From: Roseobacter cerasinus
GTDB lineage: Bacteria; Pseudomonadota; Alphaproteobacteria; Rhodobacterales; Rhodobacteraceae
Direction of reading: 5' to 3'
Assembly (NCBI RefSeq): GCF_009811755.1
Contig: NZ_BLIV01000002.1
Location: 241,001 to 305,000, forward strand
Length of the DNA stretch: 64,000 nucleotides
The notes under the pieces: generated by a model
What the model was told of the DNA's origin: nothing
What the model saw: the letters and a program-made list of their open reading frames with translations, nothing else
Databases searched by the model: none
Made by a program: the position numbers and the translations under genes
In this document: one piece after another, positions 37,195 to 44,642 of the stretch
Layout of the letters: each line of letters starts with the position of its first letter
Position numbering within the stretch: the first letter of the stretch is position 1

Positions 37195-38093
37195 CGCTCA
37201 TCGCCCTGATCGGGCTGCCTCCGGTTCTCGTTTATCTCTTCCCACTGCCTGCACCGCTTGCGGTGCCTGTCAAAGACCAACCGGCGCAGCACCTGTCCAC
37301 CTATCGCTGGCACCATGACGCGCACTGGTTTGGTGGCTTTTCAGGCATCGAACTGGCCACCGACGGTGTGGGGTTTCACGCGATCACGGACCGAGGGCAT
37401 CTGGTCGAAGGCACCCTGCGCCGGAGCGGCGATCAGATCACTGGCGCAACCATTGCGAAGGACCGTCCGCTGACGGATGACAAGGGAACCGCAATGGACT
37501 TTCCCAATGCGGATTCGGAGGGGCTTGCCCGCGATTCTGAGGGGCGGTTGTTTGTCTCTTTCGAAGCGAACCACCGCATCATGAGCTATGATGACGGGGC
37601 AGTTGCGGCAGGGTGGCCCGGCTACACTCTGGCGTGGAGAGCCCTGCACTTTAACAGAGGTCTTGAAGCTTTGGCGGTCAACGCCGATGGCACAGTTTTC
37701 ACGCTGCCCGAAGGCATCCTCCGGGGCGCGAGCGAAGCCTTGATCTACCGCCGCGTGGCGGATGGCGACTGGACTCAGCCCTTCACGCTACCCGTTGATC
37801 GCAACTTTTTTCCCGTCGGGGCGGACTTTGGGCCTGATGGACGGTTTTACCTGCTGGAACGGGAATTCCGCTGGTTCGGCTTCCGCAGCCGCGTTCGTGC
37901 GATGACCCTCGCCGAAGACGCTGTGGAGGATATCGAACTGCTGATGGAAACGCCGCATCGCACTTATGGCAATCTCGAAGGGCTGGCCGTTTGGGTTGAT
38001 AGGGATGGTCAGACGCGGCTCACCATGATCTCGGACGACAACTTCCTGCCTGTCATGCGCACGGAGATTGTCGAATACGTCCTGGCCAACTGA
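37173..38093 (+). CDS. phytase/esterase-like beta-propeller protein
   Basis: 306 residues; an N-terminal hydrophobic segment (about 4-25) acts as signal or anchor, placing the rest in the periplasm. FSGIELATDGVGFHAITDRG, DSEGLARDSEGRLFVSFE and NLEGLAVW are blades of the esterase-like phytase family. The real substrate is not known. Overlapping mepA by 22 bp, it is the last gene of the MFS-mepA unit. Confidence 0.82.
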   Translation: MRPSLAIALIALIGLPPVLVYLFPLPAPLAVPVKDQPAQHLSTYRWHHDAHWFGGFSGIELATDGVGFHAITDRGHLVEGTLRRSGDQITGATIAKDRPLTDDKGTAMDFPNADSEGLARDSEGRLFVSFEANHRIMSYDDGAVAAGWPGYTLAWRALHFNRGLEALAVNADGTVFTLPEGILRGASEALIYRRVADGDWTQPFTLPVDRNFFPVGADFGPDGRFYLLEREFRWFGFRSRVRAMTLAEDAVEDIELLMETPHRTYGNLEGLAVWVDRDGQTRLTMISDDNFLPVMRTEIVEYVLAN

Positions 38094-38182
38094 CTTGCAC
38101 CGCCGCGCCTTTGCGCCTAAACCGCGCCCGTCGGGCCGATGCCTGACCAAGTGCCGCACCCTTGTCAAAACGGATAACTCAT

Positions 38183-38803
38183 ATGACCCGCGCTCACCTT
38201 CCCGGCATTCTTGCCATGGCCGCCATCGTTGTGGCCTCCAATATCCTTGTCCAGTTTCTCTTTGGTCAGTGGCTGACCTGGGGGGCGTTCACCTATCCGC
38301 TGGCCTTCCTTGTCACGGATGTGATGAACCGCGTCTACGGCGCAGGCCCGGCGCGCAAGGTTGTGTTTGTGGGCTTTTTGGTGGGCATCGGCTGCTCGCT
38401 GATCGGCACGCAAATCATGGGCGAGTTCGGCCCGCTGGTCACATTGCGCATTGCCATTGGCTCGGGTCTGGCCTTCCTGACAGCGCAACTGCTTGATGTC
38501 GCTGTCTTTTCGGCCCTGCGCGACGGGCGCTGGTGGCGCGCGCCCCTGGCCTCCACGCTCATCGGCAGCACGGTGGACACAGCGCTTTTCTTCACGATCG
38601 CCTTCTCCGCAAGCCTCACGTTCATCGAGCCTGCCAATGATGTCAGCTGGGCCGGTGATGTTCTGCCGATTCTTGGGCTTGGCCCCGCAGCCCCGCTCTG
38701 GGTCTCGCTTGCTGTGGCCGACTGGATGGTCAAGCTGTCGCTGGCACTCCTGGCGCTGGTTCCGTTCCGCATGATCACGACACGTCTGACAGCTGCGGCG
38801 TGA
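38183..38803 (+). CDS. yhhQ: queuosine precursor transporter
   Basis: 206 residues with about six membrane helices. TYPLAFLVTDVMNRVYG is the family signature of YhhQ, which imports 7-cyano- or 7-aminomethyl-7-deazaguanine for queuosine in tRNA. ATG 38183 is preferred to TTG 38162 because GGATAA sits 8 bases upstream. I looked in the 90-bp upstream region for a preQ1 riboswitch and saw none. Followed after three bases by copy 2 of the 24-nt repeat. Confidence 0.9.
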   Translation: MTRAHLPGILAMAAIVVASNILVQFLFGQWLTWGAFTYPLAFLVTDVMNRVYGAGPARKVVFVGFLVGIGCSLIGTQIMGEFGPLVTLRIAIGSGLAFLTAQLLDVAVFSALRDGRWWRAPLASTLIGSTVDTALFFTIAFSASLTFIEPANDVSWAGDVLPILGLGPAAPLWVSLAVADWMVKLSLALLALVPFRMITTRLTAAA

Positions 38804-38806
38804 GCG

Positions 38807-38830
38807 TTTGCATATTTTTGGAACAATGAA
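38807..38830 (+). repeat. 24-nt post-stop repeat, copy 2
   Basis: Identical to the copies at 34459 (minus) and 50899; starts three bases after the yhhQ stop codon, same orientation as yhhQ. Confidence 0.9.
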
Positions 38831-38941
38831 GGTCTGATGTAGCAAGCGGGTCGGCGCCGCGAACGAAAAAACGCTTGGTGATTTCCAAAACCTGTGCAAC
38901 GATTCTGACAACGTCAACAGATAGGTAAAGGAGGTGATCCA

Positions 38942-38998
38942 GTGTCAAGAAAGGTATTGGAGCGAGGTGTCGGAACAGCTTTGGAGGTCGCCTGCTGA
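38942..38998 (+). CDS. possible 18-codon ORF in the RNA
   Basis: GTG 38942 is seven bases after GGAGG of a near-perfect ribosome site and opens a frame encoding MSRKVLERGVGTALEVAC, then TGA. Spacing is ideal, but the peptide is not recognised and the same bases take part in the proposed RNA stems. It may be a leader peptide, or the site may pair for structure only. Confidence 0.35.
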   Translation: MSRKVLERGVGTALEVAC

Positions 38999-39070
38999 GG
39001 CAGCCCTTGACGGGCAGACCCCCTGAGTGGACATCGGTCTAACCGATCCCCCTCCTGAAACCATTCGATT

Positions 39071-39098
39071 GGGCCGCACCACACCGTGCGGCCCTTTT
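39071..39098 (+). terminator. intrinsic terminator of the candidate RNA
   Basis: GGGCCGCAC and GTGCGGCCC form a perfect 9-bp stem around a 6-nt loop, followed by TTTTCT. It lies 28 bp before the VOC gene, so the RNA upstream ends before that gene unless readthrough occurs. Confidence 0.9.
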
Positions 39099-39126
39099 CT
39101 GTCTCTACCAACGCCGGAGCATCACC

Positions 39127-39483
39127 ATGATCCCCACTTTGGGCAGTCTGATCCTCTACACGCACAAGACCGATGCGATGATCGCCTTTTACGAGGCGCA
39201 TTTCGGCTATCGCGCAGATCAAAGGCCCGGCGACCGGATCGTAGAACTGCGTCCGCCGGATGGGGGTCTGCCGCTGCTGTTGCACCCGGCCGCAAAGAGC
39301 ATGCGCGCGGGACAGGCGGCGGTGAAGATCGTCTTTGCCTGTGATGATGTCGAAACCTTCTGCACACGGGCTGCCGAGCGCGGTCTGACCTTCGGCAAGA
39401 TCCACAAGGCGGATGGATATGTCTTTGCCAATGCGAAAGACCCGTCCGGCAACTCGGTGAGCGTCTCGGGGCGTTTCAGCTGA
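39127..39483 (+). CDS. VOC family protein (glyoxalase/bleomycin resistance fold)
   Basis: 118 residues; LGSLILYTHKTDAMIAFYEA and the C-terminal NAKDPSGNSVSVSG give the usual two beta-alpha-beta-beta-beta modules. The classical metal residues are not all visible, so the activity cannot be named. Three bases before arfB, so the two form a unit transcribed after the terminator at 39098. Confidence 0.83.
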   Translation: MIPTLGSLILYTHKTDAMIAFYEAHFGYRADQRPGDRIVELRPPDGGLPLLLHPAAKSMRAGQAAVKIVFACDDVETFCTRAAERGLTFGKIHKADGYVFANAKDPSGNSVSVSGRFS

Positions 39484-39486
39484 GCC

Positions 39487-39909
39487 ATGCTGCAGATCAC
39501 CGATGATATCATCCTGCAGGACTGGGAACTGACCGAGAGTTTCATCCGCTCCTCCGGCCCCGGCGGGCAGAATGTGAACAAGGTGTCCACGGCAGTGGAG
39601 TTGCGATTTGAGGCTGCACGCTCACCCGCCCTGCCTGGTCCGGTCAAGACGCGGCTCAAACGGTTGGCCGGGCGGCGCTGGACCCTGGAGGGTGCGCTGA
39701 TCATTCAGTGTGACGAAACACGCAGTCAGGCACGCAACCGCGAGATCGCCCGTGACCGTCTGGTCGAGTTGATCCGGAAAGCACTTGTCCGCCCCAAGCG
39801 GCGCATTCCGACCAAACCGACGCTCGGGTCCAAAAAACGGCGGCTAAAGGCCAAGAAAGCGCGCGGCGAGGTCAAGGCGCTGCGCGGTGCCGTCAAAGAC
39901 AGCGACTAA
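39487..39909 (+). CDS. arfB: alternative ribosome-rescue factor ArfB (peptidyl-tRNA hydrolase)
   Basis: 140 residues. The GGQ loop is SGPGGQNVNKVST, followed by a basic, lysine/arginine-rich tail (RRIPTKPTLGSKKRRLKAKK) that enters the mRNA channel of stalled ribosomes in E. coli ArfB. It hydrolyses peptidyl-tRNA on non-stop complexes. Coupled to the VOC gene; the 99-bp palindromic element starts at the base after its stop codon. Confidence 0.94.
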   Translation: MLQITDDIILQDWELTESFIRSSGPGGQNVNKVSTAVELRFEAARSPALPGPVKTRLKRLAGRRWTLEGALIIQCDETRSQARNREIARDRLVELIRKALVRPKRRIPTKPTLGSKKRRLKAKKARGEVKALRGAVKDSD

Positions 39910-40008
39910 AGCGTCATGCGAAAAACCTGAATCACATAACGCTGCCTGAAATCATAGATTTCAACGCGTTACGTGATATGCGACGTTTCAGGTATTTCGT
40001 CAGACGCT
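39910..40008. repeat. 99-bp nested palindromic (MITE-like) element
   Basis: Begins one base after the arfB stop. Three nested sets of arms share one axis: AGCGTC/GACGCT at the ends, ACCTGAA (39925-39931)/TTCAGGT (39987-39993), and ATCACATAACGC (39931-39942) against GCGTTACGTGAT (39966-39977, one mismatch). The centre is a perfect TGAAATC-ATA-GATTTCA hairpin at 39947-39963. It encodes no protein. It looks like a small non-autonomous repeat of the kind seen in intergenic spaces of related genomes, possibly acting as a terminator of arfB. Confidence 0.75.
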
Positions 40009-40074
40009 CTAATCGAACACAGCCGGACCTATCTGCAAGATTAGGTTCTCGGTTGATCCTGCACTACGATCCGA

Positions 40075-40491
40075 TCAGATGACGGCGACTGTCCCACGGC
40101 GGTCCGCATGCCTGAACTCAATCAGATCCCAGCGGTTGCCCCATGGATCGGACCATACCACGACCCGGCCATAAGGCTCATCGCGCGGAAGAGCTTCAAA
40201 CTGCACACCCTCGGATTGCATGCGGCGATAATCGGCATCGAAGTCTTCGGTTTCGAGAAACAGCCAGACCCGTCCGCCGCCCTGTGCGCCAACTGCGGCC
40301 TCCTGACTGTCGCCGACTGCCCGCGCCAAGAGGATCTCTGTCTCGCCACCCTTCGGCGCAATTCTGACCCAGCGCTTGCCGCCGCCAAGGTTCGTGTCTT
40401 CCCGGCATTCGAAGCCGATGCGCAGAAAAAACGCCAAGGCCTCGTCGTAGTCCGGGACCAGGAGGGAAAAGAGCGCGATGCGTAAGGGCAT
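40075..40491 (-). CDS. VOC family protein
   Basis: 138 residues. LRIALFSLLVPDYDEALAFF is a standard VOC N-terminus, and VVVWSDPWGNRWDLIEF the C-terminal module with the family Glu. Soluble; substrate unknown. Stands alone, convergent with arfB. Confidence 0.85.
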   Translation of the reverse strand: MPLRIALFSLLVPDYDEALAFFLRIGFECREDTNLGGGKRWVRIAPKGGETEILLARAVGDSQEAAVGAQGGGRVWLFLETEDFDADYRRMQSEGVQFEALPRDEPYGRVVVWSDPWGNRWDLIEFRHADRRGTVAVI

Positions 40492-40849
40492 AGGTGTGGG
40501 TATCAGGAGCCGGTTCCGGCATCAATCACCGATCATAAACGGCGACGCATATCCCGACGATTTGACTGGCGCCTGTGGCGAACATCCTCAGAGCAGCCCG
40601 CTCGGCGTCAGGCCTGATCGATCCCGACATCAGGGAAGCCAGGCCCTGCCTCTCGCACTCCTTGCTGCGCGGGACGACACATGTGAGGTCAGCTATCCGG
40701 CGCGGAGGGATCGACGCAATTGCGCGATTGAGACCGGGACTGCGTGACACAATCAGGTGACCGAATGTGGAATAACTCAGTGCTCGGGGGCAATTCAGCG
40801 GGTCATCGATTAAATTTATAGTACCAGATATCAGGCCGTTATCTTCATT

Positions 40850-40865
40850 TGAGGGGCGTACCTCA
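40850..40865. promoter_or_regulatory. LacI-type operator 1
   Basis: TGAGGGGCGTACCTCA, an even palindrome (TGAGG/CCTCA) with the central CG pair typical of LacI/GalR operators. It is 100 bp before the binding-protein start. The likely regulator is the LacI protein at 48748. Confidence 0.7.
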
Positions 40866-40880
40866 AGAAAAGTGTCGACA

Positions 40881-40896
40881 TGAGGTACGTCCCTCA
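40881..40896. promoter_or_regulatory. LacI-type operator 2
   Basis: TGAGGTACGTCCCTCA, 14 of 16 positions symmetric with central CG. Its centre is 31 bp, about three helical turns, from operator 1, so two dimers would sit on the same face of DNA. With operator 1 it also forms an 18-bp inverted repeat (17 of 18 matches). Confidence 0.72.
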
Positions 40897-40965
40897 AATA
40901 GCGTGAAAGGGTCCGGAACCGACTCGGCGGGGACCGATCGGACAGGATCGTTAGGGAGGTACAAC

Positions 40966-42285
40966 ATGACAAATTCGAAACTGACGGCCGTCAGTGCACT
41001 CAGCCTTGCCGTGGCAGGTCTGGGAGCATCCGCACAGGCCGAGGATCTGACCCTCTGTTGGGCAGCCTGGGACCCGGCGAATGCGCTGGTCGAGCTGAGC
41101 AAGGAATTCGAGGCCCAGTCGGGGCACAGCATGAACTTCGAGTTCATCCCATGGCCCAACTTTGCCGACCGGATGCTGAACGAGCTGAACTCGGGCGGCA
41201 ACCTTTGTGACCTGCTGATCGGGGATAGCCAGTGGATCGGCGGCGGGGCTGAGAACGGCCATTACGTCAAGCTAAATGACTTCTTCGATGCCGAAGGCAT
41301 CTCGATGGGCGACTTCGCGGATGCGACCGTCTATGCCTATTCCACCTGGCCGAAGGGCACCCCGAACTACTATGCGCTGCCCGCCATGGGCGATGCCAAT
41401 GGCTGGTTCTACCGCAAGGACTGGTTCGAGCGGGAGGACATTCGGGCCGCCTTCAAGGATGCCACAGGCCGCGAGCTTGCCGAGCCGAAAACACAGAAAG
41501 AGCTGTTGGAGATCGCCCAGTTCTTCCAGGAGCGTGAGATTGACGGTCAAACCGTCTATGGCGCCGCGATCTTCACCGAACGGGGCTCGGAAGGCATCAC
41601 CATGGGGGTGACCGGGGCGCTTTATCCCTGGGGTTTCAAATACGAGAACACGCCCGGCTCCTACGATATGGAAGGGGCGGTGAATTCACCCGAAGCGGTT
41701 GAGGCGCTGGAGTTCTACAAAGAGTTCTACGAGACCGCGACACCGCCGGGTTACACCAACTCCTACATGGGAGAATCGCTCGACGCGTTCAAATCAGGGC
41801 AAGTGGCGATGGCCATGAACTGGTTTGCGTTCTTCCCCGGCCTCTATGCAGACCCCAACACCGGCGGCGACAAGATCGACTTCTTTGTGAACCCACCGCA
41901 GAACCAGGCAGGCTCTACCTTGGGTGGTCAGGGCATTTCCGTTGTGGCCTATTCCGACAAGCAGGACGCAGCGCTTGAGTATATCAAGTGGTTCGCTGAC
42001 CCCGAGGTCCAGCAGAAGTGGTGGGATCTGGGAGGCTATTCGGCGCACAACGCTGTGCTCGAAAGCCCGACCTTCAAGGACAGCGCACCCTTTGCTGGGG
42101 ACTTCCTTGAAGCCATGGGCGCGGTTCAGGACTTCTGGCAGGAGCCAGCCTATGCAGAGCTGCTGCTCGCCATGCAGAAGCGCATCCATGACTATGTGGT
42201 TGCCGATCAAGGCACCGCCAAGGAAGCCCTCGACAAGCTGATCCAGGACTGGACCGAGACCTTCGAAGACGAAGGCAAGCTCTAA
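40966..42285 (+). CDS. carbohydrate ABC transporter substrate-binding protein
   Basis: 439 residues from ATG 40966, which follows AGGGAGG. A signal peptide (about 1-27, AVAGLGASAQA-ED) sends it to the periplasm. The fold is family-1 sugar binding (DLTLCWAAWDPANALVELSK, with the GDANGWFYRKDWF segment). First gene of an operon of twelve. The sugar is unknown; the downstream genes suggest a polyol or short ketose. Upstream operators suggest repression by the operon's own LacI protein. Confidence 0.9.
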   Translation: MTNSKLTAVSALSLAVAGLGASAQAEDLTLCWAAWDPANALVELSKEFEAQSGHSMNFEFIPWPNFADRMLNELNSGGNLCDLLIGDSQWIGGGAENGHYVKLNDFFDAEGISMGDFADATVYAYSTWPKGTPNYYALPAMGDANGWFYRKDWFEREDIRAAFKDATGRELAEPKTQKELLEIAQFFQEREIDGQTVYGAAIFTERGSEGITMGVTGALYPWGFKYENTPGSYDMEGAVNSPEAVEALEFYKEFYETATPPGYTNSYMGESLDAFKSGQVAMAMNWFAFFPGLYADPNTGGDKIDFFVNPPQNQAGSTLGGQGISVVAYSDKQDAALEYIKWFADPEVQQKWWDLGGYSAHNAVLESPTFKDSAPFAGDFLEAMGAVQDFWQEPAYAELLLAMQKRIHDYVVADQGTAKEALDKLIQDWTETFEDEGKL

Positions 42286-42287
42286 GA

Positions 42288-42319
42288 CCCACCGGGTGGG
42301 GCGGCCTGAAAGCCCGCCC
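42288..42319 (+). promoter_or_regulatory. intercistronic hairpins after the binding-protein gene
   Basis: CCCAC-CGG-GTGGG (42288-42300) and GGGCGG/CCGCCC (42299-42319) overlap and cannot form together. There is no T-tract. Stem loops here usually protect the binding-protein mRNA from decay and give more of it than of the permeases. Confidence 0.55.
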
Positions 42320-42384
42320 TACCTGCCTGTTCACACCGCAGAGTTGGCCCACTGGCCTGCCCTGCGACGGGAAAGTTGTGCCAC

Positions 42385-43332
42385 GTGACCCAAGCCCCGA
42401 TCACCCGCGCCGCTGAGGCCACACCGCCCACTGTGGCGCGCAAGATCCGCGGCCTCAGCGACCGGGCCATCGCCTGGATTTTCGTAGGCCCCACGATCTT
42501 CCTGCTGCTGGCCATCAACATCTTTCCGCTGATCTGGACGATCAACCTCAGCTTCACCAATTTTCGCGCCAATCGGCCCAATCGCGAGGTCGAATATGTC
42601 GGTCTGCGCAACTACGAACGCATCCTGACCGACACCGACATCTGGCTGAACATGCAAGCCACCGCTCATTTCCTCTTCTGGACGATCCTGCTACAGGTGC
42701 TGATCGGTTTTGCGCTGGCCTATCTGATCAACAAAAAGTTCAAGGGCAACGACCTCTGGACCACGATCATCGTGTTGCCGATGATGCTGTCCCCAGCGGT
42801 GGTCGGAAACTTCTGGAAATTCCTCTACCAGCCGCAAATCGGGCTTTTCAACTACATCATTGCCTTCTTCACCGGGCGTGACCCCTCCAGCTTCGAGATG
42901 CTGGGGCAGGTGACCCTCGCGCCCTGGTCGATCGTGATCGTCGACACCTGGATGTGGACGCCTTTCGTAATGCTGATCTGCCTCGCCGGGCTGCGCTCGA
43001 TCCCGGATTACATCTACGAGGCCGCCGAGATCGACCGCGCCTCCAAATGGCGGCAGTTCTGGACGATCACCGTGCCGATGGTGATGCCGTTCCTCATGCT
43101 CGCCGTGCTCTTCCGGGGCATCGAGAACTTCAAGATGTTCGATCTGGTGGTGCAGCTCACCGGCGGCGGCCCCGGCTCCACCACCGAACTTACGTCGATC
43201 AACCTCAAGCGCGAGGCCTTCGAGAAATGGCGCACAGGCTATGCATCGGCCTACGCGATCATCCTCTTCGTGACCGTCTTCGGCCTTGCGTCCATCTACG
43301 TGAAAGCCCTCAACAAGGTGAAGGAGCGGTGA
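42385..43332 (+). CDS. sugar ABC transporter permease (MalF-type)
   Basis: 315 residues with six membrane helices from GTG 42385; a TTG at 42376 has its site too close. EAAEIDRASKWRQFWTITVP is the EAA loop that contacts the ATPase. It pairs with the MalG-type permease at 43514. Its stop overlaps the start of a small ORF (ATGA at 43329-43334). Confidence 0.92.
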   Translation: MTQAPITRAAEATPPTVARKIRGLSDRAIAWIFVGPTIFLLLAINIFPLIWTINLSFTNFRANRPNREVEYVGLRNYERILTDTDIWLNMQATAHFLFWTILLQVLIGFALAYLINKKFKGNDLWTTIIVLPMMLSPAVVGNFWKFLYQPQIGLFNYIIAFFTGRDPSSFEMLGQVTLAPWSIVIVDTWMWTPFVMLICLAGLRSIPDYIYEAAEIDRASKWRQFWTITVPMVMPFLMLAVLFRGIENFKMFDLVVQLTGGGPGSTTELTSINLKREAFEKWRTGYASAYAIILFVTVFGLASIYVKALNKVKER

Positions 43333-43517
43333 TGACCCTGTTTGAAATCCGCCTGCCCAAAGGCTCCCATCGGACCAGCTGGGCCGCCCCGCTGACCCCG
43401 CTGGCGCTGGCCTTTGCATCGTTGGCAGACCACGCCAACACCGACACGGCACCCGCCACAATCGAGGGTATGCAAATCGCTGATCCGCAGGCTGACCTGA
43501 CAGAGACACCAACATGA
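43332..43517 (+). CDS. 61-residue ORF coupled between the two permeases
   Basis: Starts in a TGATG overlap with the first permease and ends in an ATGA overlap with the second, so it fills the gap exactly and is likely translated by coupling. It encodes a basic N-terminus and a hydrophobic middle (PLTPLALAFASLA), possibly one membrane helix, then a polar tail. I recognise no family. A spacer-ORF with no function cannot be excluded. Confidence 0.55.
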   Translation: MTLFEIRLPKGSHRTSWAAPLTPLALAFASLADHANTDTAPATIEGMQIADPQADLTETPT

Positions 43518-44452
43518 GCGGCTTCTCCGTCACGGAACCGGGCGCACGGACCAAATGGGTCGCAGGGTCGCTTGTGATCCTCTATGCGCTCATCACCATG
43601 ATGCCGCTCGTCTGGATCATGCTCACCGGCTTCAAATCGCCGGCGGATGCGATCAGCTACCCGCCGAAGGTGATCTTCGACCCGACACTCGAAGGCTATG
43701 TGAACCTCTTCACCACCCGCACCCGGCAGACCGATGAGTTCCTCGCCGCCAACCCGCCCGAGACATGGTACGAGGAAATCGTGCGCCAATACGATATGGT
43801 CATCGCGGGCCCCTCGAAATTCGGCGAGCGGTTCCTCAACTCGGTGATCATCGGCTTCGGCTCGACCTTCCTCAGCGTCTTTCTCGGCACGCTGGCGGCC
43901 TACGCCTTCAGCCGCTTCCGCATCCCGCTCGCCGATGACCTGCTCTTCTTCATCCTCTCCACCCGGATGATGCCGCCCATTGCGGTCGCCATCCCGATCT
44001 TCCTGATGTACCGCGAGTTGGGTCTGTCAGACACGCATCTGGGCATGATCCTGCTCTACACGGCGGTGAACATCTCTCTCGCGGTTTGGCTTCTGAAAAG
44101 CTTCATCGACGGGATCCCGACCGAATACGAGGAAGCCGCGCTGATCGACGGCTACACCCGCTTTCAGGCCTTCTACAAAGTCGTCCTGCCTCAGGCCGCG
44201 ACCGGCATCGCCTCCACCGCGATCTTCTGCCTGATCTTCGCCTGGAACGAATATGCCTTTGCGGTGCTGCTGACCTCCGGCACCGCGCAGACCGCCCCAC
44301 CCTTCATCCCCACGATCATCGGCGTAGGTGGCCTCGATTGGCCCGCTGTGGCCGCGGGGGCGACGATCTTCCTTCTGCCGGTGATGATCTTCACGGTCGC
44401 CCTGCGCAAGCACCTGCTGCGCGGCATAACGTTCGGAGCCGTACGGAAATGA
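43514..44452 (+). CDS. sugar ABC transporter permease (MalG-type)
   Basis: 312 residues, six membrane helices. The EAA loop is EEAALIDGYTRFQAFYKVVLP. It starts in an overlap with the small ORF and ends in an ATGA overlap with the next small membrane protein. A long periplasmic loop after helix 1 (about 50-105, rich in Glu/Thr) is typical of this subgroup. Confidence 0.92.
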   Translation: MSGFSVTEPGARTKWVAGSLVILYALITMMPLVWIMLTGFKSPADAISYPPKVIFDPTLEGYVNLFTTRTRQTDEFLAANPPETWYEEIVRQYDMVIAGPSKFGERFLNSVIIGFGSTFLSVFLGTLAAYAFSRFRIPLADDLLFFILSTRMMPPIAVAIPIFLMYRELGLSDTHLGMILLYTAVNISLAVWLLKSFIDGIPTEYEEAALIDGYTRFQAFYKVVLPQAATGIASTAIFCLIFAWNEYAFAVLLTSGTAQTAPPFIPTIIGVGGLDWPAVAAGATIFLLPVMIFTVALRKHLLRGITFGAVRK

Positions 44453-44637
44453 GTAGTTTCATCTCGGGTCTCCTTCGTCTGCGCCGCGGCCCATGGGAAA
44501 TGCTGGCGACCATAATCATCGCGCTTGGCGTCTTTATGCTGATGCAGCCCTTTGTGATGTGGGCCTTCACCTATTCCTTCATAACAACGCTGGTTGGCAC
44601 CGTGATGTTCATCATTGTCAGCCACTTCCCGGAGTAG
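44449..44637 (+). CDS. small two-helix membrane protein of the transporter operon
   Basis: 62 residues, start in ATGA overlap with the permease. Two hydrophobic segments (about 18-36 and 40-58) make up most of it. Small membrane proteins at this position occur in some rhizobial and roseobacter glycerol-type ABC operons (GlpU-like); this is a resemblance of place and form only. Probably an accessory of the permease. Confidence 0.7.
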   Translation: MSSFISGLLRLRRGPWEMLATIIIALGVFMLMQPFVMWAFTYSFITTLVGTVMFIIVSHFPE

Positions 44638-44642
44638 ATTAC

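Larger units (their letters stand above)
38927..39098 (+). ncRNA. candidate structured RNA with extreme Shine-Dalgarno and own terminator
   Basis: A 172-nt unit between yhhQ and a VOC gene. It opens with AAAGGAGGTGATCCAG, complementary over its length to the expected 3' end of 16S rRNA. AGGAGG (38929-38934) and GATC (38936-38939) can pair with GATC (39045-39048) and CCTCCT (39051-39056), closing a rod whose inside has further short stems (TGTC/GACA, GGTC/GACC, GCTG/CAGC). An alternative stem, ATCGGT/ACCGAT at 39033-39047, competes with the closing pairs, as in a switch. It ends in a perfect terminator. It could be a 6S-like or ribosome-related sRNA, or a leader with a short ORF. The structure was drawn by eye. 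Confidence 0.55.
40492..40965. other. 474-bp intergenic region upstream of the sugar operon
   Basis: No credible CDS; a 148-codon minus frame (40526-40972) has no site and no recognisable features. A possible -10 box TATAGT lies at 40817-40822, with a poor -35. The two LacI-type operators (40850 and 40881) lie downstream of it, and AGGGAGG for the binding-protein gene is at the end. The transcript start is therefore likely in its last 150 bp. Confidence 0.55.

Noticed and set aside
38094-38182. preQ1 riboswitch upstream of yhhQ
   Set aside because: Expected from the gene's role, but no preQ1-type stem and A-rich tail are visible in the 89 bases.
38927-38942. Fragment of 16S rRNA in antisense
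   Set aside because: The match to the 16S 3' end stops after 16 bases and no other rRNA sequence follows; a ribosome-pairing site is simpler.
38927-39098. SRP (4.5S) RNA or tmRNA
   Set aside because: The conserved SRP tetraloop region (GGAAG in an AGCA context) and the tRNA-like ends and tag of tmRNA are absent.
40526-40972. 148-codon minus-strand frame upstream of the sugar operon
   Set aside because: No ribosome site, no recognisable domain, and it runs antisense through the operators and the start of the binding-protein gene.
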